From: Bacteroidota bacterium | GTDB lineage: Bacteria; Bacteroidota; Rhodothermia; Rhodothermales; UBA10348 | Direction: 5' to 3' | Length of the DNA: 56,865 nt | Assembly: GCA_029262855.1 (NCBI GenBank) | Contig: JAJCYP010000039.1 | Coordinates: 1 to 56,865, forward strand | Part shown: positions 8,829-17,881 of the stretch, one piece after another | How the letters are laid out: each line of letters begins with the position of its first letter | Position numbering within the stretch: the first letter of the stretch is position 1 | Program-made: the position numbers and the translations under genes | Notes under the pieces: generated by a model | Databases searched by the model: none | Seen by the model: only the letters and a program-made list of their open reading frames with translations | What the model was told of the DNA's origin: nothing

Positions 8829-10226
8829 ATGAGGCTCACTTTCTGTGGCGCCGCCCGGACGGTCACCGGCTCAAAGCACCTTCTGGAACTCGAGTCGGGT
8901 CAAAAAATCCTGATGGACTGCGGACTCTTTCAGGGCCGTCGATCGGAATCGGACCAGATGAACCGCCAGTTCCTTTTCAACCCGGCGGAAATCGACGTTG
9001 TCCTGCTGTCCCACGCGCACATAGACCACGCGGGACTGCTTCCCAAACTGTGGAAGGAGGGTTTCCGGGGGCGGGTCTGGTGCACACACGCCACATACAG
9101 CCTCTCGACTCTGCTCCTGCTGGATAGTGCCCACATCCAGGAGAAGGACATCCGCTTCGTCAACAAGCTCAACAGGCGCCGAAAGCACGCTCCAGTAGAG
9201 CCGCTCTACGAACGGGAGCATGCCGAGGGCATCCTGAAGCACTTTGTCGGTGTGGGCTACGGTCAGACCTTCTCCCCGGTCCCGGGCGTCTCGGTAGAAT
9301 ACCGGGACGCCGGGCACATCCTGGGTTCGGCCTCCATGGTGCTCTCCATCACAGAGCGTGGCAAGACTCGGCGTCTTGGCTTCACGGGTGACGTCGGGAA
9401 TCCCGGCAGACCGATTCTCCGTGATCCGCAGGCGATGCAGGATTGCGACTGGCTGATTTGCGAATCCACCTACGGCGGCAAGGAGCACGAGCCCGCGGAT
9501 CATGCCAAGGAGCGTCTCGGAGCGGTTATCGAGCGAACGGCCAAGCGGGGTGGGCGGGTAATCATCCCCGCGTTTTCGGTTGGTCGCACTCAGGAAATTG
9601 TCTACGCACTCGATCAACTCTGGAATGGGGGGCATTTGCGCAGCGTCCCGGTTTATGTCGACAGCCCCCTGGCCGTCAACGCGACCGCAGTCTTCCAGTC
9701 CCACCCTGAGTGCTTCGATCCCGAGTTGCACGAGTACATGCTGACCGACGATGACCCCTGGGGATTCGACCGACTCACCTACATCCGCGATGTCGAGAAG
9801 TCGAAGGCATTGAACGGGAATCGTATGCCCATGGTCATCATATCGGCCTCAGGCATGTGTGAGGCGGGACGAATCCTGCATCATTTACGCAACAACATCG
9901 GTGACAACAGAAACACGGTCATGATGGTGGGCTACTGCGCCGAACACACGCTCGGCAAGCGGATCATCGAGAAGCGTCCAGAGGTCCGGATATTTGGGCA
10001 GATGCACAAGTTGCGTGCGGAGGTAGAGGTGATGAACAGCTTCTCAGCCCATGCGGACGAAGCGGGAATCCTCGACTTTGTGGGCAAGATGGACCGGGAT
10101 CGGCTGAAGCGACTCTTTCTGGTGCATGGCGCACCGAAGCGCCAGGACCTGATGGCCGGGGCCTTCAAGCGCGCAGGCTACGATCAGGTGGTGGTGCCGG
10201 AGTTTGGGGAGAGCGCAGAGCTCTGA
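8829..10226 (+). CDS. MBL-fold beta-CASP metallo-hydrolase (RNA-processing type)
   Basis: Protein of 465 aa. Start chosen at ATG 8829, because the N-terminus MRLTFCGAARTVTGSKHLL is the exact family opening. Motifs in order: SHAHIDHAG (HxHxDH Zn site, residues 62-67), GHILGSASM, a GDVG/STYGG segment, SFSVGRTQE, SGMCEAGRILHHL and NSFSAHADE (beta-CASP and RMMBL C-terminal histidines). The order MBL-beta-CASP-RMMBL is that of CPSF73/YsH1-like nucleases, so a predicted cytoplasmic RNA endo/exonuclease. The last 43 nt overlap convergently with the GGDEF/EAL gene on the other strand (both stops lie within 10184-10226). Confidence 0.9.
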   Translation: MRLTFCGAARTVTGSKHLLELESGQKILMDCGLFQGRRSESDQMNRQFLFNPAEIDVVLLSHAHIDHAGLLPKLWKEGFRGRVWCTHATYSLSTLLLLDSAHIQEKDIRFVNKLNRRRKHAPVEPLYEREHAEGILKHFVGVGYGQTFSPVPGVSVEYRDAGHILGSASMVLSITERGKTRRLGFTGDVGNPGRPILRDPQAMQDCDWLICESTYGGKEHEPADHAKERLGAVIERTAKRGGRVIIPAFSVGRTQEIVYALDQLWNGGHLRSVPVYVDSPLAVNATAVFQSHPECFDPELHEYMLTDDDPWGFDRLTYIRDVEKSKALNGNRMPMVIISASGMCEAGRILHHLRNNIGDNRNTVMMVGYCAEHTLGKRIIEKRPEVRIFGQMHKLRAEVEVMNSFSAHADEAGILDFVGKMDRDRLKRLFLVHGAPKRQDLMAGAFKRAGYDQVVVPEFGESAEL

Positions 10227-13200
10227 GGCTGGGCCGTCTCGGCGCCCGGTGAATCTGCTGTCCGCCTGGGCGCTGCGGGTCGATCCGCGGCCTGCTGCTG
10301 CGCTGACGGCCTGCCTGCCTCCCAGTAGCCCAGCCAGCCCGGGGTCCTCAGAAGGCGCTCGGCCAGCCCTACGGGCCGCGGCTTCGAGAAGAAGAGCCCT
10401 TGACCATAGGTGAAGCCCAGGTCCCGGAGGCGCTGCATCTGTTCCTGCGTTTCGATGCCTTCGGCCACCAACCCGAGCCCGAGCGCATCGGTCAGCGTGG
10501 CGATGGTGGCGAGAATGTGGTTGCCCCTCGCCTCGAGCATCGACGAAGTCAGCAGGGAGCGGTCTGTCTTCACCGTGTCGATTGGCAGGGCATGCAGCAG
10601 GTTCAGCGACGAGTACCCGGTACCGAAGTCATCTACACTCAACCGAACTCCGAGGCGCTTCAGCGACGAGAGCCTCTTGGCCGCGGCCTCGGTGTCGGCC
10701 AGCAGGATGTGCTCTGTGATCTCGATTTCCAGGGCGCTCTCCGGAAGACCGAACTCCTCAATGGCCTGTTTGACAGCACTCCGATATTCGGGCGTGAGGA
10801 CGGTCTCTCGCGAACTATTCACGTGCATGATCAGATTCGCGTGTCTCGCGTGTGCAGCCAGCCAGCAGGATAGCTGCGCCGAGGCCTCGCGAAGGACCCA
10901 GGTATCGATATCGCCCAGAAGACCGCGCTCGGCCGCCATGGGGAGAAACTCGTCCGGCATCAGCGTCCCCATCTCTGGGTGATTCCATCGCACCAGCGCC
11001 TCGAAGCCCGCAAGGCGACCATCCTTCAGGTCGACGATGGGTTGGTAGTACAACTCCAACTCGTGATTTGGCGCAGCGTAGGCCAGGTCGGTCTCAAGAC
11101 GGAATCGGCGCTTCACGTCGTCGTGCATGGCTTCCGAAAAGACCACGGCTGTGCCTCGGGCCGTGCGTTTGGCCTCGTGCATGGCGGTGTCTGCGTCGCG
11201 GAGCAGGTCGGCCGACTCGCGATATCTGACGTCGCCCATCACGAGTCCGAGAGATGCGGAGCACGGAAGCGCCCTGCCGGAAACCTGAAATGGTCTTGAG
11301 AGGACCTCAGACAGTTTGTTGGCCTGCTCCAGGGCGTCGTGCGGCGACCGAACGCCGTGCAGCAGAATGGCGAACTCGTCACCACCGATCCGCGCGACGA
11401 GATCGTTTTCGTCTATTTCTGCCGTTATTCGACCAGCCACCTGCTGAAGCAGGGCATCGCCCACCGCGTGCCCCAGCGAGTCATTGATCAGCTTGAACCG
11501 GTCGATGTCAATGAACACCAGGGCGAAATTCGACCCGCTGCGGTCCCGCTGCTGGATGGCGTTCGCAATGCGCTCGTCCAACACTTTTCGATTGGGCAGC
11601 CGGGTCAGGGAGTCCGAACGTGCCTGAAGACGAAGCTGGCCTTCCAGTTGAACCGTGGGCGTTATGTCGCGCGCCACGACCAGCATCCCGGACGCCTCGC
11701 CCGCGCCGTCACGCATGAGGCTCACCACCGCCTCAACATAGACATCCGTCCTGCCATTCAGATCGAGTTTCACCCGCCCCTTCCAGGTCCCGGCGTTTAC
11801 CAGCCCTTCGATCGCCTCGGCTTCCTGTTCCGGAGCCAGCCAGGAGAACGGGATCAACTCCGACAGCAGCCGGCCCTGCGCCTCCGACTCCGCCAATCCG
11901 GCGAGTTTCGTTGCCCCGGAATTCCAGTAGGTGACATGTAGATCCGCGTCGAGAACCACGACTGCGTCCTTGACATGAGCCAGAATATTGGCCTGCATTC
12001 CCAACCGCTCGCGGTTTGCGTTCCGCTCACTCACGTCCCGGACCAGCGCCAGCCATCCCAGGGTCTTCCCATCCGGTGCGGGGACACGAACGCGAACCGT
12101 TTCGGCGGCGAATCGGGTACCATCGCGACGGATATAGGTAACCTCGGCCAGATACGGCCGCCCTTCGGGAGAAACGAACGGCGCCTCACCGAACAAGAAC
12201 TCTGCATCCAGTTCCAGGGCTTCCTTGACCGAGTATCCGAAGATCGAAACGAAGGCCGGATTAACGGCAACGATTCCGCGGTCCGCGTTCGCGAACACGG
12301 CGGCGTGCGGAATCGAGGCATAGATGGCCTCAAACTCGGCTCTTCGCCTGTCCAACTCGGCAGCTTGACGGTGCTCGGTTGTCACGTCCTCAGCCACGTA
12401 CGAGAATCGGGCGGCCTCGGCAGAATTGTCGTTGATCAGATTCACCGTGACGTTGAGCCAACGTCCCTTCGACTGCAGTTCAAACCGCACAGGCCTGCGT
12501 TCGGAGAGGCACCGGCGACAGGCCCGTTCCCAGTCGGTAATCGAGGGAAGCGCCGCGAACGACTCGCCATCGTTGTCCAGCGACGGAGGCGTCAGAAGCC
12601 CCAGAAAATCGATGGCGGCTGCGTTTGCCGAATGATGAATCAGGTGATTCTCCCGGAGTGACAGGATGCCCATCAAGAAAGGAGTACCGTCATAGAACGC
12701 GCGGAGGGCGGCGTCCCGTCGTTTCAGCTTGGTGGCATGCCTGTTCTGCTCGGTCACATCGCGGAACATGCCCGCGAGCACTCCTCTACCGTCGTGACCG
12801 ACACGGGTCACCCTCAGGTCGACCTCAATTTGTTTGCCGTCCGGTCGGGTCAATCTGGTTTGCGCCGCGCCGCCATGCCCCTCAGCGCTTAGAAACTCGG
12901 GCAGGAATAATCGAATGTCCTGGCCGACGGGCTCAGTTCCCAGGCCCAGCATGCTGCAGGCCGCCTTGTTCATGGAGAGAATCTTGCCCTCCGGGCTGCA
13001 CGTGGTGACACCGTCCGCGGCCGCCTCAACGATGTGACGCAGTTGGCCCTCGGCCGCCTGGATTCGCCTCAGGGCAATGGACTGCTCCAGCACTGATCCC
13101 GCCCACTGCGCGAGGAGAGCCACAAAGTCGGCGTCAGTTCCCGAGAAGCCGCCGTGTCGGACCTCGGAGTCAGAGAGACTCAACGTACCGACCAGACGCC

Positions 13201-13948
13201 CCCCCACGTGGATGGGAGCGCCGATGTAGGTCTGGAGGCCGAACGCCTCAAAACAGGGATGACCGGCGTGGGGAGATTTGCCCATGTGCTCGATGGCAAC
13301 CACCGACTCCTGTCGCGCTGTCAGATCGCAATAGGTTTCTTTGAGCGAGAACACCTGGCCTTGGTAGAGTCCGGAATCGGCGGGCCAATGTTGGACTACC
13401 TCGTAGCGGTCGTCCGTGATCCGACTGACAACGCCCGTCGCCAGCCCGAGGAGATTGCAGGCCTCCTCAAGACCCTTCTGAAGTCTATCACCATCTGACC
13501 CCCGGAGGGCAGCGAGACGACTCAATAAACCCATCCGCGCGTCCCGACCTTCCAGATCGCGCTCCGCCTGCTGGAGCCTCGAAATGTCTCTGGCGACTCC
13601 GTGGAAACCGCGCACCTGGCCATGGTCCAGGAGGAGCTGAACGTGCTGTTGCATCCAGACCCTTCGCCCGTCGCGGGCCTGCGCAGGAAACTCCTTGCAG
13701 GTCTGCCCGGTCTCCTTGCGAGATTGCTCGGCGTAGAACCGGAATATCTCTGCCCTCACCTCGGGCTGCACCAGCACCAGGTAGTGCGAGCCGATCAGGC
13801 TCTCGGGCGAATACCCCAGGACATCCCGCACCCGTTCGTTGACGTATGTGATGCGGCCCTGGACATCCGTCTGGTAGACGACATCGCCGGACAGGTCGAC
13901 GAACTGCTCGAACTGCTCCGGCGCGAGATGTATGAGCGATTGGCTCAT
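10184..13948 (-). CDS. PAS/GAF sensor diguanylate cyclase-phosphodiesterase (GGDEF-EAL)
   Basis: Cyclic-di-GMP regulator of 1254 aa with no transmembrane segment visible, so likely cytosolic sensing. Approximate domains: PAS 10-125, GAF 150-295, four further PAS 305-410, 415-535, 540-660 and 665-785, GGDEF 790-955, EAL 970-1215. The GGDEF active site is intact (ARIGGDEFAI). The RxxD inhibitory site normally just upstream reads DEND, so product inhibition may be absent. The EAL domain keeps EALVRW, EITEH, DDFGTGYSSLN, VKTD, VAEGIET and GQGLFFSKP, so phosphodiesterase activity is likely. The last 40 residues are a disordered Ala/Pro/Gln tail. It is the last gene of a minus-strand run behind the DUF937 gene (68-nt gap). 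Confidence 0.93.
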   Translation of the reverse strand: MSQSLIHLAPEQFEQFVDLSGDVVYQTDVQGRITYVNERVRDVLGYSPESLIGSHYLVLVQPEVRAEIFRFYAEQSRKETGQTCKEFPAQARDGRRVWMQQHVQLLLDHGQVRGFHGVARDISRLQQAERDLEGRDARMGLLSRLAALRGSDGDRLQKGLEEACNLLGLATGVVSRITDDRYEVVQHWPADSGLYQGQVFSLKETYCDLTARQESVVAIEHMGKSPHAGHPCFEAFGLQTYIGAPIHVGGRLVGTLSLSDSEVRHGGFSGTDADFVALLAQWAGSVLEQSIALRRIQAAEGQLRHIVEAAADGVTTCSPEGKILSMNKAACSMLGLGTEPVGQDIRLFLPEFLSAEGHGGAAQTRLTRPDGKQIEVDLRVTRVGHDGRGVLAGMFRDVTEQNRHATKLKRRDAALRAFYDGTPFLMGILSLRENHLIHHSANAAAIDFLGLLTPPSLDNDGESFAALPSITDWERACRRCLSERRPVRFELQSKGRWLNVTVNLINDNSAEAARFSYVAEDVTTEHRQAAELDRRRAEFEAIYASIPHAAVFANADRGIVAVNPAFVSIFGYSVKEALELDAEFLFGEAPFVSPEGRPYLAEVTYIRRDGTRFAAETVRVRVPAPDGKTLGWLALVRDVSERNANRERLGMQANILAHVKDAVVVLDADLHVTYWNSGATKLAGLAESEAQGRLLSELIPFSWLAPEQEAEAIEGLVNAGTWKGRVKLDLNGRTDVYVEAVVSLMRDGAGEASGMLVVARDITPTVQLEGQLRLQARSDSLTRLPNRKVLDERIANAIQQRDRSGSNFALVFIDIDRFKLINDSLGHAVGDALLQQVAGRITAEIDENDLVARIGGDEFAILLHGVRSPHDALEQANKLSEVLSRPFQVSGRALPCSASLGLVMGDVRYRESADLLRDADTAMHEAKRTARGTAVVFSEAMHDDVKRRFRLETDLAYAAPNHELELYYQPIVDLKDGRLAGFEALVRWNHPEMGTLMPDEFLPMAAERGLLGDIDTWVLREASAQLSCWLAAHARHANLIMHVNSSRETVLTPEYRSAVKQAIEEFGLPESALEIEITEHILLADTEAAAKRLSSLKRLGVRLSVDDFGTGYSSLNLLHALPIDTVKTDRSLLTSSMLEARGNHILATIATLTDALGLGLVAEGIETQEQMQRLRDLGFTYGQGLFFSKPRPVGLAERLLRTPGWLGYWEAGRPSAQQQAADRPAAPRRTADSPGAETAQPQSSALSPNSGTTT

Positions 13949-14016
13949 GCTGGGGGCACGACGTGCCTTTTTGGCGGTTTTGACTCCTTACGGAATCGAC
14001 CCCCAGCGCCAAATCT

Positions 14017-14697
14017 TTACCTGGAGAAGAAGTTCTTCAGCAAGCCGGCTCCGAGCCTGGCCACGTCGTCCTTTACATCACCATCACCATCGGCGTCCAG
14101 CATTCCCATCAGTCCATCGAGCCCCTTGGTGTTGGCAGCAACCTGCTCTTTCTCACCGGCGAGCATGTCGGCAAGGCTTCCAGCATCCAGGCCTTGGGCC
14201 TTCTTGGTCTTGCCGATTGCCGCCATGACGAGAGGAGCCACCATGGCCAGGAGCTTGAGTGCCTGACCCAGGTCGAGGCCCGAAGCCTCAGCGACCGCAC
14301 CGGCAACAACGCTCTCCTTGCTTCCGAACACGTGCTTCACGATTCCCGCGCCGTTGGCCGCCTTGGAGGCGCCACCGCCGCCGCCACCAAGCATGCCGGC
14401 CGCGGCGCCCAGGAGGCCTCCCATGCCGCTCTTGCTGCCTTCCCCACCACCGAACATCGCGATGAGTGAGCCGACGTTGTCGAGCATAGACCCATCGTGA
14501 TCACTGTCCAGCGCCGAGGCCAGCGAGGCCGCCCCTGAAGGAGTAGCCGCATTGCGGGCGAGTCCGCCGAGAAGGGCCGGGATGGCGGCCTGAACCGCGC
14601 GCTGAGTTGCACTTGAATCGGCGCCGATGGCACCGGCGATGCCGTCAAGTTGACTGCCCCCCAACTGGGAGAGCAGCATATCTGTGATCATGGACAT
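14017..14697 (-). CDS. DUF937 domain protein
   Basis: Protein of 226 aa. The N-terminal half (ITDMLLSQLGGSQLDGIAGA, then AIPALLGGLARNAATPSG) matches the DUF937 helical repeat opening. The middle is very Gly/Ala rich (MLGGGGGGASKAANGAG). The C-terminus carries an EF-hand-like loop (DADGDGDVKDD), and a second Asp-rich loop (DSDHDGSMLDN) occurs near residue 64. No signal peptide. Function of the family is unknown. The gene starts 31 nt after the HerA-like ATPase gene and is probably co-transcribed with it. The Asp loops could bind calcium, but that is untested. Confidence 0.8.
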   Translation of the reverse strand: MSMITDMLLSQLGGSQLDGIAGAIGADSSATQRAVQAAIPALLGGLARNAATPSGAASLASALDSDHDGSMLDNVGSLIAMFGGGEGSKSGMGGLLGAAAGMLGGGGGGASKAANGAGIVKHVFGSKESVVAGAVAEASGLDLGQALKLLAMVAPLVMAAIGKTKKAQGLDAGSLADMLAGEKEQVAANTKGLDGLMGMLDADGDGDVKDDVARLGAGLLKNFFSR

Positions 14698-14728
14698 TGT
14701 ATTGGGAGTGTGTGCACCGACAGGTCGG

Positions 14729-17188
14729 TCAGACCGGTTGCCAGGCCAGGGCGATTTGTTCGATTACTATGTCTGACTTCCGTGGGGGCAGTTCAAGGGT
14801 CTCCAGATCCAGGAGATCCACCTCGTACGCGTCCCTCAATTCGTTCAGTTCCTCCTCGAGGCGGGCCTCGAGCTCTGAAAGGTCCTCCGTCAGGACCTGT
14901 AATTTTCCTTTGGCGAAGGCTATGTCGTCCTTCTCCTTGCCCGCTCGACTGAACCGGCGCGCGGCGCGAGATACCCCCGAGATGGTACCGCGACTGATGC
15001 GCTTTCTGCCAAACAGGGAGCCCAATAGAGTACTCCCCACGTCGAGGACGCTGGCCATGCGCTGCTCTTCGTACTGGGACTCCTCGCGCGATACCCGCTC
15101 TTCGGCGGTGGCGATCCGCTTTTCGATCTGACCCATCTTCGTATCGTACCGGTACCGAAGCTTCTCCATGGCCGCATCCCTGATTTCACGGGCCTTGTGG
15201 CGAAGTCTCATGCGGAACTCGGCCTCGGTTTCTCCCGGAGTCGAGGTTTCCTTGAGCGGCTTGCATCGCAGCAGCGTAATCGTGGCCTTCCTGTATAAAT
15301 GGGCCTTGGCCGCCACGCTCCAGGACTTGTAGGAGGCCGCCCGGAGCGCCGCTGCAGGTACGGGTGCGAACTCCACCGCATCGCCGGGATCCGGTATCAG
15401 TCTGGCCCGCTCGATCTGGTCAGCCGATTCCCAGGGATTATTCTCCTCCGGGTCCGCGATGAGGGTCACCTCTTTCCAGGCATCCACTTTCCAGCTGGCA
15501 CGGACATAGTGCAGGCGCGCCTTCAGCAGAAGCCGTGGGGAGACGGCATCCACCGGCACGCCCGGCTCTCCTTCGAGAAAGACCTCCTGGATTTCCCTGG
15601 GGACGAACGGCCGCTCCTTGCCGGGCGGGGAGCGCTGCGAGGAGCGCGGGGTGCGCCGCGGGGAGCGCTGAGGTGTGACCGGCGCCGCGACCGAAGACAA
15701 CGCGGCGGCCCTCTTCCCCGATTTCCCGGACGAATACCCGGCCGATGGCTCCGGCGCGGCAGCGTCGGCGCCCTGGGTGAGCCGGGCCAATTCGCAGGCC
15801 TTGTCCAGCGTCAGTGGACCCGCCAAGTAGGAAAGCACCCAGCGGGTGTGGAAGAGAACCGGACCATCCTCGTGCACATTGTGGAGCATGAAGCGCCGCT
15901 TCCCGAGACCCGAAAGAATGGCGTCCACCTGCTGTCGGTCAAATCCGCCACCGCCGGAGGCGCCTTCAAGCCCGTCCAGAACGCGCATCTTGTCGCGCTC
16001 GGTTTGAAGCCGGCCGAGCATCCAGGTGCCTGTGTTCGAGAGCGCCTTGTAGTCCAGATCTACAGGATTCTGGGTCGCCAGAAGGACGCCGACACCGTAT
16101 GCCCGGGCCTGCTTGAGTAGCGTCAGCAGTGGCAGCTTCGAGGGCGGGTTGGCCGTGGGCGGCAGATACCCGAAGACCTCGTCCATGTAGAGCAGGGCGC
16201 GGAGGCTACCCGTGCCGGACTGTGTCCTCATCCAGGCAACGACCTCGTTCAGGAGTCGTGTCACGAAGAACATCCGCTCGACATCCGACAGGTGCGCCAG
16301 ATACAGTACCGAATGCCTGGGCTTCCCCTCCGGGCTGTAGAGCAGGTCCGCCACGGAAAGAGGTACCCCCTCGCGCCAACTCTGAAAGCTGGGGCTTGCC
16401 AGGAGGTTGTTGAGGGCCATCGCCAGGCCTGCGCGCTCCCGCGAGGGAAAGAAAGACTCCAGATCAATGACACCCACCGAATCGAACGGAGGCTGTTGCA
16501 CCGTGCGGATGAGGTCCGACAGCGAGAGCTCACGTCCCTCTCCCCACGCCCACGAAAGGATGTTGGAGAGGAAAATGTGCTCCCGAGACTGGATGGGGTC
16601 AGGATCAATCCCGAGCAGCGTCAACAGGCTCGAAACCGTCCCCAGGATCTGGGTCCGCTCGGTGTCCGGATCCGAGGCGCCGACGCCAGGGCGTCCCAGA
16701 GATCCCAAGAGCGAGATCGGCACTCCCTTGCTGGCGCCGGGCGTGTAGAGCTTGAACTCCACCGCCTCCTTCATCCGGCGAATCCGCTCTCCGTCCTGCC
16801 CCCAGGAGGCGATCCCATTCTTCCACAGATCGGCGGTTGAGGCGGCGAATTCGTCCGGAGTCTGCCCCTTTCTGGCTGCCGCACCTTCATCAATCCAAGG
16901 ACGAAAGTCCTCGGGCCGCATCTCGGGAAACGTCAGCTGCAGGTTGGTCAGGTCTCCCTTCACATCGATAGCGATGGAAGGGATTCCGTCAATCGCAGCC
17001 TCCTCCAGCATCCCGACCGCGAGTCCGGTCTTGCCGCTCCCGGTCATCCCTACGATCACGCCATGCGTGGTCAGGTCCTTGGAGTCATACAAGACCGGAG
17101 TCTCGGAGGGATCGCCCGCCGGGCCATCAATCTCCCGCCCCAGGTAGAACGCTCCGAGTTTCTCGAAGCCCGTTCCGCCTTCAGCCAT
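14729..17188 (-). CDS. HerA-like ATPase (DUF87/DUF853 family)
   Basis: Protein of 819 aa. It has a Walker A (GMTGSGKT, residues 47-54) after the LGREID...VLYDSKDLTTHGVIV lead-in typical of HerA/VirB4-like helicase families. Other features are an IDVKGDLTNLQ motif, a Walker B near residue 335 (ALLYMDEVFGYLP) and a LLATQNPVDLDYKAL sensor segment. The region after about residue 490 is family-specific: a basic Pro/Arg/Ser linker (RSPRRTPRSSQRSPP), a globular domain, and a predicted coiled coil in the last 130 residues. HerA ATPases pump DNA with NurA nuclease, but there is no NurA here; this branch is common with unknown function. The Kbp-like gene ends 9 nt upstream. Confidence 0.85.
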   Translation of the reverse strand: MAEGGTGFEKLGAFYLGREIDGPAGDPSETPVLYDSKDLTTHGVIVGMTGSGKTGLAVGMLEEAAIDGIPSIAIDVKGDLTNLQLTFPEMRPEDFRPWIDEGAAARKGQTPDEFAASTADLWKNGIASWGQDGERIRRMKEAVEFKLYTPGASKGVPISLLGSLGRPGVGASDPDTERTQILGTVSSLLTLLGIDPDPIQSREHIFLSNILSWAWGEGRELSLSDLIRTVQQPPFDSVGVIDLESFFPSRERAGLAMALNNLLASPSFQSWREGVPLSVADLLYSPEGKPRHSVLYLAHLSDVERMFFVTRLLNEVVAWMRTQSGTGSLRALLYMDEVFGYLPPTANPPSKLPLLTLLKQARAYGVGVLLATQNPVDLDYKALSNTGTWMLGRLQTERDKMRVLDGLEGASGGGGFDRQQVDAILSGLGKRRFMLHNVHEDGPVLFHTRWVLSYLAGPLTLDKACELARLTQGADAAAPEPSAGYSSGKSGKRAAALSSVAAPVTPQRSPRRTPRSSQRSPPGKERPFVPREIQEVFLEGEPGVPVDAVSPRLLLKARLHYVRASWKVDAWKEVTLIADPEENNPWESADQIERARLIPDPGDAVEFAPVPAAALRAASYKSWSVAAKAHLYRKATITLLRCKPLKETSTPGETEAEFRMRLRHKAREIRDAAMEKLRYRYDTKMGQIEKRIATAEERVSREESQYEEQRMASVLDVGSTLLGSLFGRKRISRGTISGVSRAARRFSRAGKEKDDIAFAKGKLQVLTEDLSELEARLEEELNELRDAYEVDLLDLETLELPPRKSDIVIEQIALAWQPV

Positions 17189-17197
17189 TTGTCCTTC

Positions 17198-17629
17198 CTA
17201 GTCGAGCGCCGGGATGCGGATTACCTGACCGGGGTAGATGAGGTCTGGATTCTTGATGACCTCGCGGTTCGCCTCGAAGAGTTCCTTGTACTTCATGGCA
17301 TCGCCGTACTCGGCCTTCGCAATCTTGGAGAGCGAATCGCCCTTCTGAATGGTGTAGTAGTTGACTGCAACCGGAGCCGGGAAGTTCAGGGCAGAGTCGT
17401 CCACACGCTCGATTCCCTTGACGTTGCCGGCAATCAGCGCGGCTTTCTCCTTGCTGGCCTGCGAATCGGCTTCGCCGGAAAGCGTCACGACGCCGTCATC
17501 CTCGGTCACTTCAATGCTGATGAGCTGCGCGCCCAACGATTTCTGGAGCAGTTCCTTGATCTCCTCAGACTTGTCGCCGCCCTTGAAAATGTCGGCGCCT
17601 ACGTTCTTAAGAAAACTGATGAGTCCCAT
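17198..17629 (-). CDS. kbp: BON-LysM protein, Kbp/YgaU-like
   Basis: Protein of 143 aa that aligns by eye along its whole length with E. coli Kbp (YgaU, 149 aa). The opening is MGLISFLKNVGADIF, followed by a BON domain (about residues 27-92: IEVTEDDGVVTLSGEADSQA) and a C-terminal LysM domain (YTIQKGDSLSKIAKAEYGDA ... NPDLIYPGQVIRIP). E. coli Kbp is a cytoplasmic K+-binding protein. There is no signal peptide here, which agrees. It is the first gene of the minus-strand Kbp/HerA/DUF937/GGDEF-EAL run. An AGAAAG ribosome-binding site lies just before the ATG. The function in this organism is inferred from similarity only. Confidence 0.85.
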   Translation of the reverse strand: MGLISFLKNVGADIFKGGDKSEEIKELLQKSLGAQLISIEVTEDDGVVTLSGEADSQASKEKAALIAGNVKGIERVDDSALNFPAPVAVNYYTIQKGDSLSKIAKAEYGDAMKYKELFEANREVIKNPDLIYPGQVIRIPALD

Positions 17630-17663
17630 TTCTTTCTTGTATTTATTGGATGCAGATCACAGC

Positions 17664-17692
17664 AATATAGACGGACAGTTCAATCATCAAAA
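17664..17692 (-). promoter_or_regulatory. Possible promoter of the Kbp-HerA run
   Basis: The AT-rich stretch upstream of the Kbp-like gene reads, on the minus strand, TTTTG then 18 nt then TATATTG. This is close to the Bacteroidota housekeeping pattern TTTG-N17-23-TAnnTTTG. It ends about 35 nt before the ATG. It is only a pattern match; the true -7 element would need TTTG where TTGC stands. Confidence 0.35.
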
Positions 17693-17774
17693 CCGGGGGT
17701 TTCCCTTGATCCTGTCCCCGACTGGCCTTGACTTGAGAGACGAGGGCCGGATTAGTCACAAAGCTACAAACAAA

Positions 17775-17802
17775 GCAGGCCGGACATTGCTGTCCGACCT
17801 GC
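17775..17802 (-). terminator. Intrinsic terminator of the propeller protein gene
   Basis: An interrupted hairpin of 5 + 6 pairs with one mismatch and a 4-nt loop (arms GCAGG-C-CGGACA and TGTCCG-A-CCTGC). On the minus strand it is followed by TTTGTTTGT. It lies 80 nt after the stop at 17882. The rest of 17630-17881 shows no gene. Confidence 0.7.
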
Positions 17803-17881
17803 AGGTCCGGGAACGGGCGGTGGGTGTTTCGAGCGTCCTACGCTTCGACGCCGGCTCCAGAGACTACCTCCTCCAAGAGGC

